This document shows positions 1 through 9,539 of a stretch of DNA of 64,000 nucleotides, in pieces. Position numbers and translations under genes: made by a program. The DNA lies in NCBI RefSeq assembly GCF_040493455.1, contig NZ_JANFDA010000004.1:1-64000 (forward strand), in the 5' to 3' direction. Numbering within the stretch: position 1 is the stretch's first letter; every line of letters begins with the position of its first letter. The notes below the pieces were generated by a model, which saw only the letters and a list, made by a program, of their open reading frames with translations, had not been told where the DNA came from and ran no database searches. The stretch comes from Microcosmobacter sp040493455. GTDB taxonomy: Bacteria; Bacteroidota; Bacteroidia; Flavobacteriales; Flavobacteriaceae.

Positions 1-199
1 TGTTGCCCGCCGTGATGGCAAAGCTAACCTGCATGTCCGCAAAGTTCGGGGAGGCGTTGGTGAAGTCTGGCGTTGCCACAAAGGTCATCTCATAGGTGTC
101 GCCAGTGTTGTTGTAGTCGCTAACAACACTGAACTCATAGGTCTGTGCCGTCAGGGTCATGGTCGTTGCCATCAATACTATTTGTAATATGCGTTTCAT
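1..199 (-). CDS. Secreted protein, N-terminal part (cut by window edge)
   Basis: An open frame starts at ATG 199 and runs off the left edge without a stop (66 codons visible). It begins MKRILQIVLMATTMTLTAQ, a typical Sec signal peptide ending in TAQ, followed by a beta-rich sequence with the stretch TYEFSVVSDYN. It lies 20 bases downstream of the giant BspA-like gene on the same strand, so the two are probably co-transcribed. The start is preceded by ACCCCTTTAA, which is also found just before the giant gene's start. Base composition is visibly richer in G+C than most of the window, like the 3' end of the giant gene. A cohesin-like or similar extracellular partner is conceivable because the neighbour ends in dockerin-like repeats, but the visible part does not show it. 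The function is unknown. Confidence 0.75.
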   Translation of the reverse strand, partial: MKRILQIVLMATTMTLTAQTYEFSVVSDYNNTGDTYEMTFVATPDFTNASPNFADMQVSFAITAGN

Positions 200-219
200 C
201 TCTTAAAGGGGTTGTGTTG

Positions 220-3200
220 TTAGTTGTTGTTCTGTTGCTTGTTTCGTTCGGTCATCTCTATATCGAATGCCATCCGTGCCGATGGCACCACTGCTGGGAG
301 CTGCTCCAGGATGTTGTAGCCATAGAACTGGAGGAACTGGTTGATCGGATGGTTCAACACATCGTCCCTGAGCACGTTGGCATCGTTGTTCGCGCCGATG
401 ATGTTGGCGCCTCCTGTGAGATTGACATCCTCGTTGGTGTAGCCCGATACCGTGAAGCCATAGAACTGGATGATCTGGTTGATCGGGTCGTTGAGGATCG
501 CGTCTCGGATCGTGTTGGCATCGTTTGGTGCGCCGATGATGTTTACCTTGCCATCGCCGTTGGCATCGCCTGCCCACATACCTTGAATACCTAGTGGCAT
601 GCCAAAGGTCGTCTGGGCGTTGGTGCCGAAGGTGGCTACACTGCCGTCGGTGAAGTCGACCACAGTTGTCGTACCGTTCAGTGCAATCGTTGAAGCGCTC
701 ATGATTCCTAAATGGTTGCGGTGCTTGACAGCTATATAATAGATTCCCGGGGATTGAACGAAGTCTACTGGTGAGGTCCCATCAACATCCACTACATCGC
801 CGTCGCGCTGCAAGAGTGCCGACCTGTTGTCGATGATGGTCGTATTGGAACTGCCATCTCTCAACTCCACCCAGACCCAGTCAACTATCGCATCTGGTCC
901 TGTGTTCGCGAGCACTGAACCATTCATGGTCAGTCCATCTCCATATGGAGATATTGTTGGAACATAACCAGACAGCCTTATATCGTCACGCATCAAGGTC
1001 TCTTCGCCAATATTTGGGTTTAAGCTCGCCCCCTGTAGATAAACTATTGGGTTGACCAATACAAAACTGCAGTCCAAACCTCCATCTGTTATAGTCCAGT
1101 TGTAAGTCGTGTCCAAGCTTATCCATTGTGGTTCGGCATTACAATAGTTGCTATTACCTCCATGAAATACAATATTGGATGGGACATCATCATCCCCGTC
1201 TCCTGCTAAGCCACTTTCATCAGTATGCCAGCCTATTAATGTAGCGTCGTAATTGGCTGTAGATAGTGCCGCTCCATTGAACATATTTTCCATGGTTGTG
1301 ATATCACTTATATCCCAATCACCTAAGTCCTGATTAAAGTTCACTGTATTTCTAAACATTTGACTAATGCTAGTTGCCGCACCAATATCCCAGTCTCCGA
1401 TATCCTGATTGAAGGCATTTGCTGTACTAAACATACTGGCAAATGTTTGTACACTACTTACATCCCAGTTGGTGATGTCTTGATTAAAATCTAGTGCACC
1501 TCTAAACATTTCACGCATATTGGTAACATTACCTACATTCCATGAGCTTATATCCTGATTAAAATCGTTGGCACTTCTAAATGCACCTCTCATATTGAGC
1601 ACATTACTCACATTCCAATTTCCGATCGGCTGATTAAAGTTTGACGCGCCTTCAAATATTGAAGAGATGTCATTTACAGTACTAGTATCCCAATTGTTAA
1701 AATCAACGGTCCCAACAAGCGTATTACAAGACTGAAACATTTGCGCTAATGACGAGACGTTAGACAAATCTGGAATATCGGTAGCCACCACATCTAAGTT
1801 AGTGCAACCCAAAAAGGCTCTGCTCATGGTTTCCCAAGAAATAATCCCCCATTGCTGGACGGTTAATATCTTGTCCTTGTCTCCAGAATTATTAAAATAT
1901 ATACTTGGAAAATCTCCTGTGATACTCACCGCATGTATGCCTGGCGTAGTATATTGATGTGTAGCATCTCCTGTTTCATTGGTTGTTATGTTGCCATCAC
2001 CCCAATCTACTGTATAGTTGTATGTTCCACTTGGAAGTGTTGGGATAGTTATAGTTTCGTTGGCTGTTGTGGTTTCCCAAGTAGTGATAAATGAAACTCC
2101 AGGGCAAAAGAATCCATCGTCAATAATGGTCCAGCCATGTGTATCGATTAAGTCTTGCCGTTCTACTTCTGAGTTACAATATTGACTATTGCCGCCATGG
2201 AAATCAACGTTAAAGGGTACGTCATCGTCACTATCTCCAGCTGCCCCACTTTCATCGGTATGCCAACCTATTAGAGTAGCATCATAATTATCTGTGGATA
2301 AACCTGCTCCTAAAAACATATCATGCATATGTTCATCTATACTGCTTAAATCCCAATTACCAATATCTTGATTGAAAGCTATAGCATCTCTAAACATATC
2401 CGTTGTATTAACTACACTAGACGTATCCCAACCACCTATGTCCTGGTTAAAGCTAACCGCGTTTTCAAACATTGAAAACATAGATGTTACCGAACTAGTA
2501 TTCCAGCTACTTAAATCCTGATTAAAACTCATAGCGCTTTCAAACATACTTGACATAGTTGTGGCAGATCCAGTGTTCCAATTTCCAATGTCCCTATTAA
2601 AACTAGTGGCTTGGTAAAACATATCCCTAAAGTCCGTTACATTGGATGTATCCCAAGTTGTTATATCTCCATTGAATGCAGTAGCCTGTTGAAATACATC
2701 TTCCATTACCGTGATACTAGATGTATCCCAATTATTAAGGTCTTGGTTAAAAGCTTCAGCTTGTTGAAACATCCCTCCGATTATTGTTACATTAGAAACA
2801 TCCCAACTGTTTAGAGGTTGATTAAACACCAAAGCGCCTAAAAACATTTCATCCATATTGGTAACATTACTTACATTCCAACCACTCAAATCCTGATTGA
2901 AAGCTTCAGCGTCTTGAAACGTAGAATCCATATTAGTGACATTACTCACATTCCAACTGCTCAAATCCTGATTAAATGCATAGGCTTCAAAAAACAATGC
3001 TTCCATAGTTGTAACATTACTCACATCCCACAAGTTTAACGGTTGATTAAAATCAGTTGCTTCCCAAAACACACGTTCCATAGTTGTAACACTTGACACA
3101 TCCCAATCGTTCAGAGGTTGATTAAATACCGTTGCACCCTGAAACATTCTCTCAATATCGGTGACATTACTCACATTCCACAAGTTTAGAGGTTGGTTAA

Positions 3201-6200
3201 AACCAGTGGCATCTCTAAACATGGACTTCATGTCTGTAATTGTACTTGTATCCCAGTGATTTATGTTATTATTCATAGAAGTACATCCTCTAAACATTGC
3301 TTGGAGACTAGTTGCATTTGAAAGATCGGGGGCATCTGTCGCATTGATTACAAGATTTTCACAGCCGCGAAATGCATCTTCCATATTTTGCCACATTATG
3401 GTTCCCCATTGTTCTACTGATAATATTTTCCTGTCGTCTCCATCGTCATTAAATCGAATTCGCGGAAAATCCCCTATAATTCGTACCTCATAGGTTCCAG
3501 GTGTAGCATAGGTATGTGTAATGTCTCCTGTAACATTCGTATCACTATTGCCATCTCCCCATTCAACTATATAACTATAGGTTTGTCCTGAAACTGTTGG
3601 AATAGTAATCTGATTGTTATCTGATGACCCAGGGTTATCCGTTTTCCAGGTCGTTATAAAGAAGTCTGTATCTGAACAAAAACCACCATCTGTTATCGTC
3701 CAATTAAACGTATCTGTTAAATTCTGATGTTCTATTTCAGAAAAGCAATATATGCTATTGCCTCCACCAAAGATTATGTTGGACGGAACATCATCAATAC
3801 CATCACCATCTGATCCACTGCTATCATTTTGCCAGCCTATTAATGTTGCATCATAGTTAGGGGTTGATATACTAACACCAGTAAACATGTTTTCCATTGT
3901 TGTGATGTTTGTAATATCCCAGTTTTCTAAATTTTGTTGGAAAGCAATCGCATTCCTGAACATACTACTCATTGTTGTTACATTAGAAACATTCCAGTTA
4001 CTTATATCGCTATTAAAAGCACCTGCATTCTGAAACATACCTTCCATATTGGTTATCGTACTCACATTCCAAGCACTCAAATCACCTGTCATCGACAATG
4101 CGTTTAAGAACATGAATGATGTATTATCTGTTTGACTTAAATCTGGAGTATCAGTCGCGTTGACGATTACATTATCGCAATGCCTGAAGGCTGCTTGCAT
4201 GGACGTCCACTGCATGCTTCCCCATTGTTCTATAGTCAATAACTTATCGGCATCATTAGAGGAAGTTCCTATAATTCTGAAATCTCCTAAAATTCTGATA
4301 GTGTAAGTTCCTGGAACGGCATAAGTATGTGTAATATCTCCTGTTACTCCGATATCAACATTACCGTCACCCCAATCAATATCAAAATCGAGCCCGCTTC
4401 CTTGTGTATCTATAAGTATTTGGTTATCTGACGTACTTCCTCCTGGTTGGTCAGTTTTCCATGTTGTTACAAACTGATCGGCACTGCAGGTACCTCCATC
4501 TGTAATAGTCCAATTATGTATACTTTGGAGATTTACTTTTCCATTTTGATCGAAGCACGAAATACTATTACCTCCATGAAAACTAATACTAGAAGGGATT
4601 TGTGTTTCTCCGGAATCAACATCTAAAATACTCCAACCTCTTAGCAGGCTGTCATAATGGTCAGTAGATAACGTAACATTTACAAACATGTTTGTCATAT
4701 TGGTAATACTACTAATATCCCAAGCGCCTAAATCCTGATTAAAAGTCGTTGCATTTTCAAACATTTGCTGCATGTCCTCTACACTGCTTACATCCCAACT
4801 ACTAACATTTCCATTAAAGGCTAATGCGCCTTTAAATGCTTCCCCCATATTGGTTATGGAACTCACATCCCAGTGGTTTAAATCTCCATTAACAAGTACT
4901 GCATCTTGAAAGATCCCAAACATACTGGTAGCATTACTTAGGTTTGGTGCATCGGTGGCATTGAGCAATAAGTTAGAGCAACCTCTAAAGGCAAATTGCA
5001 TGTTGAACCATTCAATGTTTCCCCACTGCTCTACACTGAGGATTTTATCTTTATCGCCTTGATTATTGAACAGAATGAATGGAAATTCACCGATGATCTT
5101 TACTGTATATGTTCCAGCGGAATCGTAAGTATGTGTATAATCTTCAGTCAGGTTAAAGCTGTAATTACCATCGCCCCAATCAACGCTGTAATTGTAAGTA
5201 TTTTGTGAAAAGGTTGGAATCGTGATTTGCGTATTCCCTGATGTCCCGGAATTATCCGTTTTCCAGGTAGTGATAAAACCATCGTCAAAATTAGTTCCAC
5301 AGTCTGCACCATCATCAGAAATTGCCCAATTAAAAGGTGCAGAAGTCAAGATAGTTCTGGCGGGTTGTCCAAAACAATATTTGCTATCTCCTGCACTAAA
5401 AGTGATTCCTACGGGAATCTGTGTTTCACCCTCGTCTAATGTACTCCACCCTAAAAGCAAGGCATCATAATTTTCTATGCTAAGCGTAACACCACCAAAC
5501 ATGCTTGTAGCATCTGTAAGCGCACTGATATCCCAAGCACTTAGGTCTTGATCGAAAGCTGAAGAACCACTAAACATACTAGCCATATCGGTAATAGTAC
5601 TCACATCCCAATTGTTAAAATCACTATTTACTGAAGTCGCCGCCGCGAACATACTGTTCAATGATGTCGCCCAACGCAAATTTGGTGCGTCTGTAGCATT
5701 AACTACCAGGTTCTGGCAAAAGAAAAAAGCGGCTTCCATGGATTGCCATCTCACATTACCCCATTGTTCAACAGATTTGAGTTTGGCTCTGTTTTCTGGT
5801 GTGGTATTTGCCATTAAAATGCGAGGGAATTGACCTATAATTCTAACTGTATGTATGCCAGGGTTGGCATAGATATGGAGTGCAATGCCAGTTCTATTAA
5901 AAGTTGTATTACCATCGCCCCAATCGATATGGTAATCGTAGGTATCGCTTGGTGATACCGGAATGATAATAACTTCATTAGGCGTAGTGGTTTCCCAGGT
6001 TGTAATAAAACCGTTATCAAATTGTTCGATATTACATTCTTGTCCTTGATCGTTGATTGTCCAACCATAAGTATCGATAATGTATTGGCGCTCAGCAATG
6101 GCTGCGCAATATTTAGAATCACCAGCATCAAAATTTTCATTAGGCATTAAACTTGGTAGGCTACTCCATCCCATCAATAGGGCGTCATAGTTGTCTATGG

Positions 6201-9200
6201 ATAAGCCCGAATTGTTGAACATGTTTCCAAAATTGTTGACACTACTCACATTCCAATCACCGATATTCTGGTCGAAATCTCTGGCGTAAGAAAACATAAA
6301 TTGCATTGTAGTCACATTTGAAACGTCCCAAGCACCAATGTCCTGATTGAATTTCAATGCAAGACCGAACATTTCTGTCATATCGGTAACGCTCGACACA
6401 TTCCAGTTGCCCAACTCCTGATTAAAATCTTCGGCTTCATAAAACATTGACCTCATACTAGTGACATTACCCACATTCCAACTATTGATATTCTTGTTGA
6501 AATTTCGGGCAGCGTCAAACATTTGGTCCATATTTGTTACATTACTCACATTCCAATTACCAATCTCCCCGTTGAAGTTTGTGGCATAATTAAAAAGCTC
6601 TGACATATTAGTCACATTACTTACATCCCAATGGTTTAGATCAGCATTAAGACTGGAAGCACCTTCGAACATGCGTCTCATATTAGTGACATTGGACAGA
6701 TCTGGAGCATCTGTTGCCAATACATTCATATTCTGACAATCAGAAAAGGCTGAATTCATAGTTTCCCATTGTATGTTTCCCCATTGATCTACAGACTGTA
6801 ATTTTTGAGCATTATTAGTAGAGAAACCATCACCAAATCTTGCAGCAGGAAAGACCCCAATTATTTTTATTTGATAAGTTCCCAAGGCATCGTACACATG
6901 ATCTATATGACCTGTAACATTCAAGTCCCTCTGCCCATCACCCCAGTCGATGTTATAGGAGTAAGTCAAGTTTTCATCTATCATGATGGATATGGTCTGT
7001 GTAGACGTCCCAAGATTTGTGTTCCACGTGGTAATCAATCCATTTTCAAAAGGATCACTGCAATCCTCACCATCATCAAAAATCTGCCAACCAAAATCAT
7101 CAATAATCTGTTGGCGTGCCGCTGCACCTGCACAGTACATACTATTACCTGCATTGAACGTGACATTGTTTTGCAAGGAAAGATTCGCCCAACCATTTAA
7201 TAAAGCATCATAATGATCCACAAATAACTCAGCTCCAGAAAACATGGCTGCCATATTTGTAACATTGCTCACGTTCCAAGCGCCTAAGTCCTGATCGAAT
7301 GCAACAGCATCATGAAACATACTTCTCATATTGGCAACGTTACTCACATTCCAGTTCCCAATATCACTATTAAAGCTTGAAGCCCCTTGAAACATACTTC
7401 TCATATTGGTAACGTTACTCACATCCCAAGCGCTTAGATCTCCATTAAAGCTACTGGCATTAAAAAACATAAAACTCATCTCAGTCACATTGCTAAGATC
7501 TGGTATATCTGTTGCGTTAAGGGTCATATTGGTACAGCCGCTAAAAGCTCTTTCCATACTCGTCCATGAATTTGTTCCCCATTGCTCTACAGACACCAGC
7601 TTTTCTTTACTATCATTCGCTCCGAAATGTATTCGTGGAAAATCTCCAATAATCTTAACTGTATAGGTTCCTATTTCTGCATAACTATAAATAAAACTTC
7701 CTGTATGTCCAGTACTTATGTTACCATCACCCCAATCCACTGCATAATTATAGCCTGGTCCTGTTGTTTCTATGCGTATGGCTAAATCATGGTCAACTCC
7801 TGGGTTATCTGTTTTCCAAGTGGTAATGAAGGCATCAGAACAATTTAAACCACCATCGGTAATGGTCCAACCTTTTCCACCATTGGCAACTGTCTCCGTC
7901 AAGAAATCATGTTCTTCCTCTCCCAAACAATACGGAACCGTACCCACTGAAAATGTCTGGTTTTCTAAAAGCCCTGGCAGTGTACTCCATCCGATAAGTA
8001 TGAGACCGTAATTGTAACTGGACAATCCTGAGTTCTCAAGCATAAGTTGAAAATTAGCGACGTTGCTAACATTCCAACTACCAAGATTTTGATTAAAAGA
8101 TGTTGCATTTAAGAACATACGCTCCATATCAAGAGCAGCACCTATATTCCAGCTAGTGATGTCTTCATTGAAACTAGGATTATTTGCGAACATAAAGGCA
8201 AAAGACTCTACATTACTCACATCCCAAGCATTTAGGCCAGCATCGATATTTGTATTTTGAAACATGCGCGACATATCCACTACGTTGCTAAGGTCTGGTG
8301 TATCAGTGGCATTAATTACCAGATTAGTACATCCACGAAAAGCCTGATTCATGCTTGCCCATGCATTTGAGCCCCACTCTTCTACTGATAAAATCTTTTG
8401 TAAATCACCCGAATTAGCGAAATATAACTGAGGGAACTCTCCTTTAATTTTTACTGTATACGTTCCCGAGCTAGCATAGGTATGCGTAACATCTCCTGTA
8501 ATATTGGTTTGAATATTACCATCTCCCCAATCTACTGCATAACTATAGGTTGCACTATTATTTGTTGGAATTGTAATTTGATTGTCACCAGATGGTCCAT
8601 TATTATCAGTTGCCCAAGTCGTTACGAAGGCATCGTCAAAGAAGTCAATACAGGCATCGTTATTATCGATGAGTGTTACATTTGCCATGCAGGAACTTTG
8701 ATTACCAGCATCATCCCGAACCGTCAATTCCACAATAGCCCCTGCCAAATTATCACAAGTTAACATGGGTGGCTCAACACTATAACTTGTTATTCCTGTA
8801 TCATCTGTAGAACCTCCGTCGATATCAGATATTTGCACAATATAGTTACCTGAAGCATCTAAATTCGCTGTAAAATCCTGACAAACAGCTACTGGAGGTT
8901 CTGAATCAACATAACCAACTTCGAATCTTAGATCTTCATCGCTTTCTGAAATCCAATTGCTTCCTGTAAACCTTTGTGCACTACCATCAGAATAAGGTGG
9001 ACTACCGCTAAATGATTCATAGCGTATAATTTCAGTATCCTCAATAGTGAATGTATAGACCTCTCCTAGAGTAACATTTATTGGGGATGACAGTATAATA
9101 GTATTACTGCCGATACTTGGAAAGTCTGTTGAAAAAGTCTGTAATAATGTAGCTCCACCACTACTCACCGCACCTTGATAAATTGATACATCAACTTCCG

Positions 9201-9423
9201 ATCCTGTGGGCACAGAAGGCGCTGTATCCACCCAGACCCTAAACCGGTCAATTTGTCCCGTACAAGTACTTGTAAATGATTGTCCGTAACCTAATGCGGC
9301 AATTGATGCTGTATTAGCTTGGTTTTGTATAATCGTATCTCCTGCGCCACACTGTGTATTTCCTTTTGAGATGCCTGATAGAAAGATCAATACCATCAGG
9401 CCATATTGAAGAACTGTTTTCAT
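220..9423 (-). CDS. Giant BspA-like (DUF285) surface protein with PKD-like and dockerin-like modules
   Basis: About 3,067 residues. I chose ATG 9423 because it gives a clean signal peptide (MKTVLQYGLMVLIFLSGISK); an in-frame start at 9447 adds eight residues ahead of it. Order: signal peptide; adhesion-like region; HYR-like domain (about 175-255, beginning near EPPVAVCQDF); then eight modules starting near residues 261, 529, 791, 1134, 1379, 1649, 1919 and 2442. Each module opens with [IV]TTWxT, has a PKD-like segment with the core VDWGDGN, then tandem DUF285 units of about 25 residues (MF..A..FNQ.L..W.VSNVT.M) and a closing C-containing linker. From about 2790 there is a conserved Bacteroidota C-terminal module (LLQRDGDVVDVDG; KHRNHLG), then two dockerin-like calcium-loop repeats (GDANGDGKVN; NEDVNLTGG). 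No typical T9SS type A tail is seen. It is probably a secreted adhesin or scaffold; the ligand is unknown. Confidence 0.9.
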   Translation of the reverse strand: MKTVLQYGLMVLIFLSGISKGNTQCGAGDTIIQNQANTASIAALGYGQSFTSTCTGQIDRFRVWVDTAPSVPTGSEVDVSIYQGAVSSGGATLLQTFSTDFPSIGSNTIILSSPINVTLGEVYTFTIEDTEIIRYESFSGSPPYSDGSAQRFTGSNWISESDEDLRFEVGYVDSEPPVAVCQDFTANLDASGNYIVQISDIDGGSTDDTGITSYSVEPPMLTCDNLAGAIVELTVRDDAGNQSSCMANVTLIDNNDACIDFFDDAFVTTWATDNNGPSGDNQITIPTNNSATYSYAVDWGDGNIQTNITGDVTHTYASSGTYTVKIKGEFPQLYFANSGDLQKILSVEEWGSNAWASMNQAFRGCTNLVINATDTPDLSNVVDMSRMFQNTNIDAGLNAWDVSNVESFAFMFANNPSFNEDITSWNIGAALDMERMFLNATSFNQNLGSWNVSNVANFQLMLENSGLSSYNYGLILIGWSTLPGLLENQTFSVGTVPYCLGEEEHDFLTETVANGGKGWTITDGGLNCSDAFITTWKTDNPGVDHDLAIRIETTGPGYNYAVDWGDGNISTGHTGSFIYSYAEIGTYTVKIIGDFPRIHFGANDSKEKLVSVEQWGTNSWTSMERAFSGCTNMTLNATDIPDLSNVTEMSFMFFNASSFNGDLSAWDVSNVTNMRSMFQGASSFNSDIGNWNVSNVANMRSMFHDAVAFDQDLGAWNVSNVTNMAAMFSGAELFVDHYDALLNGWANLSLQNNVTFNAGNSMYCAGAAARQQIIDDFGWQIFDDGEDCSDPFENGLITTWNTNLGTSTQTISIMIDENLTYSYNIDWGDGQRDLNVTGHIDHVYDALGTYQIKIIGVFPAARFGDGFSTNNAQKLQSVDQWGNIQWETMNSAFSDCQNMNVLATDAPDLSNVTNMRRMFEGASSLNADLNHWDVSNVTNMSELFNYATNFNGEIGNWNVSNVTNMDQMFDAARNFNKNINSWNVGNVTSMRSMFYEAEDFNQELGNWNVSSVTDMTEMFGLALKFNQDIGAWDVSNVTTMQFMFSYARDFDQNIGDWNVSSVNNFGNMFNNSGLSIDNYDALLMGWSSLPSLMPNENFDAGDSKYCAAIAERQYIIDTYGWTINDQGQECNIEQFDNGFITTWETTTPNEVIIIPVSPSDTYDYHIDWGDGNTTFNRTGIALHIYANPGIHTVRIIGQFPRILMANTTPENRAKLKSVEQWGNVRWQSMEAAFFFCQNLVVNATDAPNLRWATSLNSMFAAATSVNSDFNNWDVSTITDMASMFSGSSAFDQDLSAWDISALTDATSMFGGVTLSIENYDALLLGWSTLDEGETQIPVGITFSAGDSKYCFGQPARTILTSAPFNWAISDDGADCGTNFDDGFITTWKTDNSGTSGNTQITIPTFSQNTYNYSVDWGDGNYSFNLTEDYTHTYDSAGTYTVKIIGEFPFILFNNQGDKDKILSVEQWGNIEWFNMQFAFRGCSNLLLNATDAPNLSNATSMFGIFQDAVLVNGDLNHWDVSSITNMGEAFKGALAFNGNVSSWDVSSVEDMQQMFENATTFNQDLGAWDISSITNMTNMFVNVTLSTDHYDSLLRGWSILDVDSGETQIPSSISFHGGNSISCFDQNGKVNLQSIHNWTITDGGTCSADQFVTTWKTDQPGGSTSDNQILIDTQGSGLDFDIDWGDGNVDIGVTGDITHTYAVPGTYTIRILGDFRIIGTSSNDADKLLTIEQWGSMQWTSMQAAFRHCDNVIVNATDTPDLSQTDNTSFMFLNALSMTGDLSAWNVSTITNMEGMFQNAGAFNSDISNWNVSNVTTMSSMFRNAIAFQQNLENWDITNITTMENMFTGVSISTPNYDATLIGWQNDSSGSDGDGIDDVPSNIIFGGGNSIYCFSEIEHQNLTDTFNWTITDGGFCSDTDFFITTWKTDNPGSSDNNQITIPTVSGQTYSYIVEWGDGNSDTNVTGDITHTYATPGTYEVRIIGDFPRIRFNDDGDDRKILSVEQWGTIMWQNMEDAFRGCENLVINATDAPDLSNATSLQAMFRGCTSMNNNINHWDTSTITDMKSMFRDATGFNQPLNLWNVSNVTDIERMFQGATVFNQPLNDWDVSSVTTMERVFWEATDFNQPLNLWDVSNVTTMEALFFEAYAFNQDLSSWNVSNVTNMDSTFQDAEAFNQDLSGWNVSNVTNMDEMFLGALVFNQPLNSWDVSNVTIIGGMFQQAEAFNQDLNNWDTSSITVMEDVFQQATAFNGDITTWDTSNVTDFRDMFYQATSFNRDIGNWNTGSATTMSSMFESAMSFNQDLSSWNTSSVTSMFSMFENAVSFNQDIGGWDTSSVVNTTDMFRDAIAFNQDIGNWDLSSIDEHMHDMFLGAGLSTDNYDATLIGWHTDESGAAGDSDDDVPFNVDFHGGNSQYCNSEVERQDLIDTHGWTIIDDGFFCPGVSFITTWETTTANETITIPTLPSGTYNYTVDWGDGNITTNETGDATHQYTTPGIHAVSITGDFPSIYFNNSGDKDKILTVQQWGIISWETMSRAFLGCTNLDVVATDIPDLSNVSSLAQMFQSCNTLVGTVDFNNWDTSTVNDISSIFEGASNFNQPIGNWNVSNVLNMRGAFRSANDFNQDISSWNVGNVTNMREMFRGALDFNQDITNWDVSSVQTFASMFSTANAFNQDIGDWDIGAATSISQMFRNTVNFNQDLGDWDISDITTMENMFNGAALSTANYDATLIGWHTDESGLAGDGDDDVPSNIVFHGGNSNYCNAEPQWISLDTTYNWTITDGGLDCSFVLVNPIVYLQGASLNPNIGEETLMRDDIRLSGYVPTISPYGDGLTMNGSVLANTGPDAIVDWVWVELRDGSSNTTIIDNRSALLQRDGDVVDVDGTSPVDFVQSPGIYYIAVKHRNHLGIMSASTIALNGTTTVVDFTDGSVATFGTNAQTTFGMPLGIQGMWAGDANGDGKVNIIGAPNDANTIRDAILNDPINQIIQFYGFTVSGYTNEDVNLTGGANIIGANNDANVLRDDVLNHPINQFLQFYGYNILEQLPAVVPSARMAFDIEMTERNKQQNNN

Positions 9424-9452
9424 TTTAAAGGGGTTTAAAAAATTCAACAGTT

Positions 9453-9460
9453 CAAATGTA
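9453..9460 (-). promoter_or_regulatory. Candidate -7 box for the giant surface-protein gene
   Basis: On the minus strand TACATTTG matches the Bacteroidota -7 consensus TAnnTTTG. It lies about 30 bases upstream of ATG 9423, and no convincing TTTG -33 box is seen at the usual distance. It lies upstream of both candidate start codons (9447 and 9423), so it does not decide between them. Confidence 0.4.
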
Positions 9461-9539
9461 TATTCAGCTTACCCTAGTGATGAAATTTCAGGGGGCTACA
9501 AAAGGGCTACAAAATTTTAAGTTATTGATTTTCAGTATT

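Noticed and set aside
145..594. Open frames on the plus strand and in a second minus frame across the G+C-rich end of the giant gene
   Set aside because: They overlap the well-supported surface-protein frame, have low-complexity His/Arg-rich or Val-rich translations, and are explained by the higher G+C content there.
2350..3300. Regular near-repeats spaced about 75 bases, resembling a CRISPR array at first sight
   Set aside because: They are in-frame DUF285 repeats of 25 codons; the repeated part varies in sequence and there are no constant palindromic repeats or cas genes.
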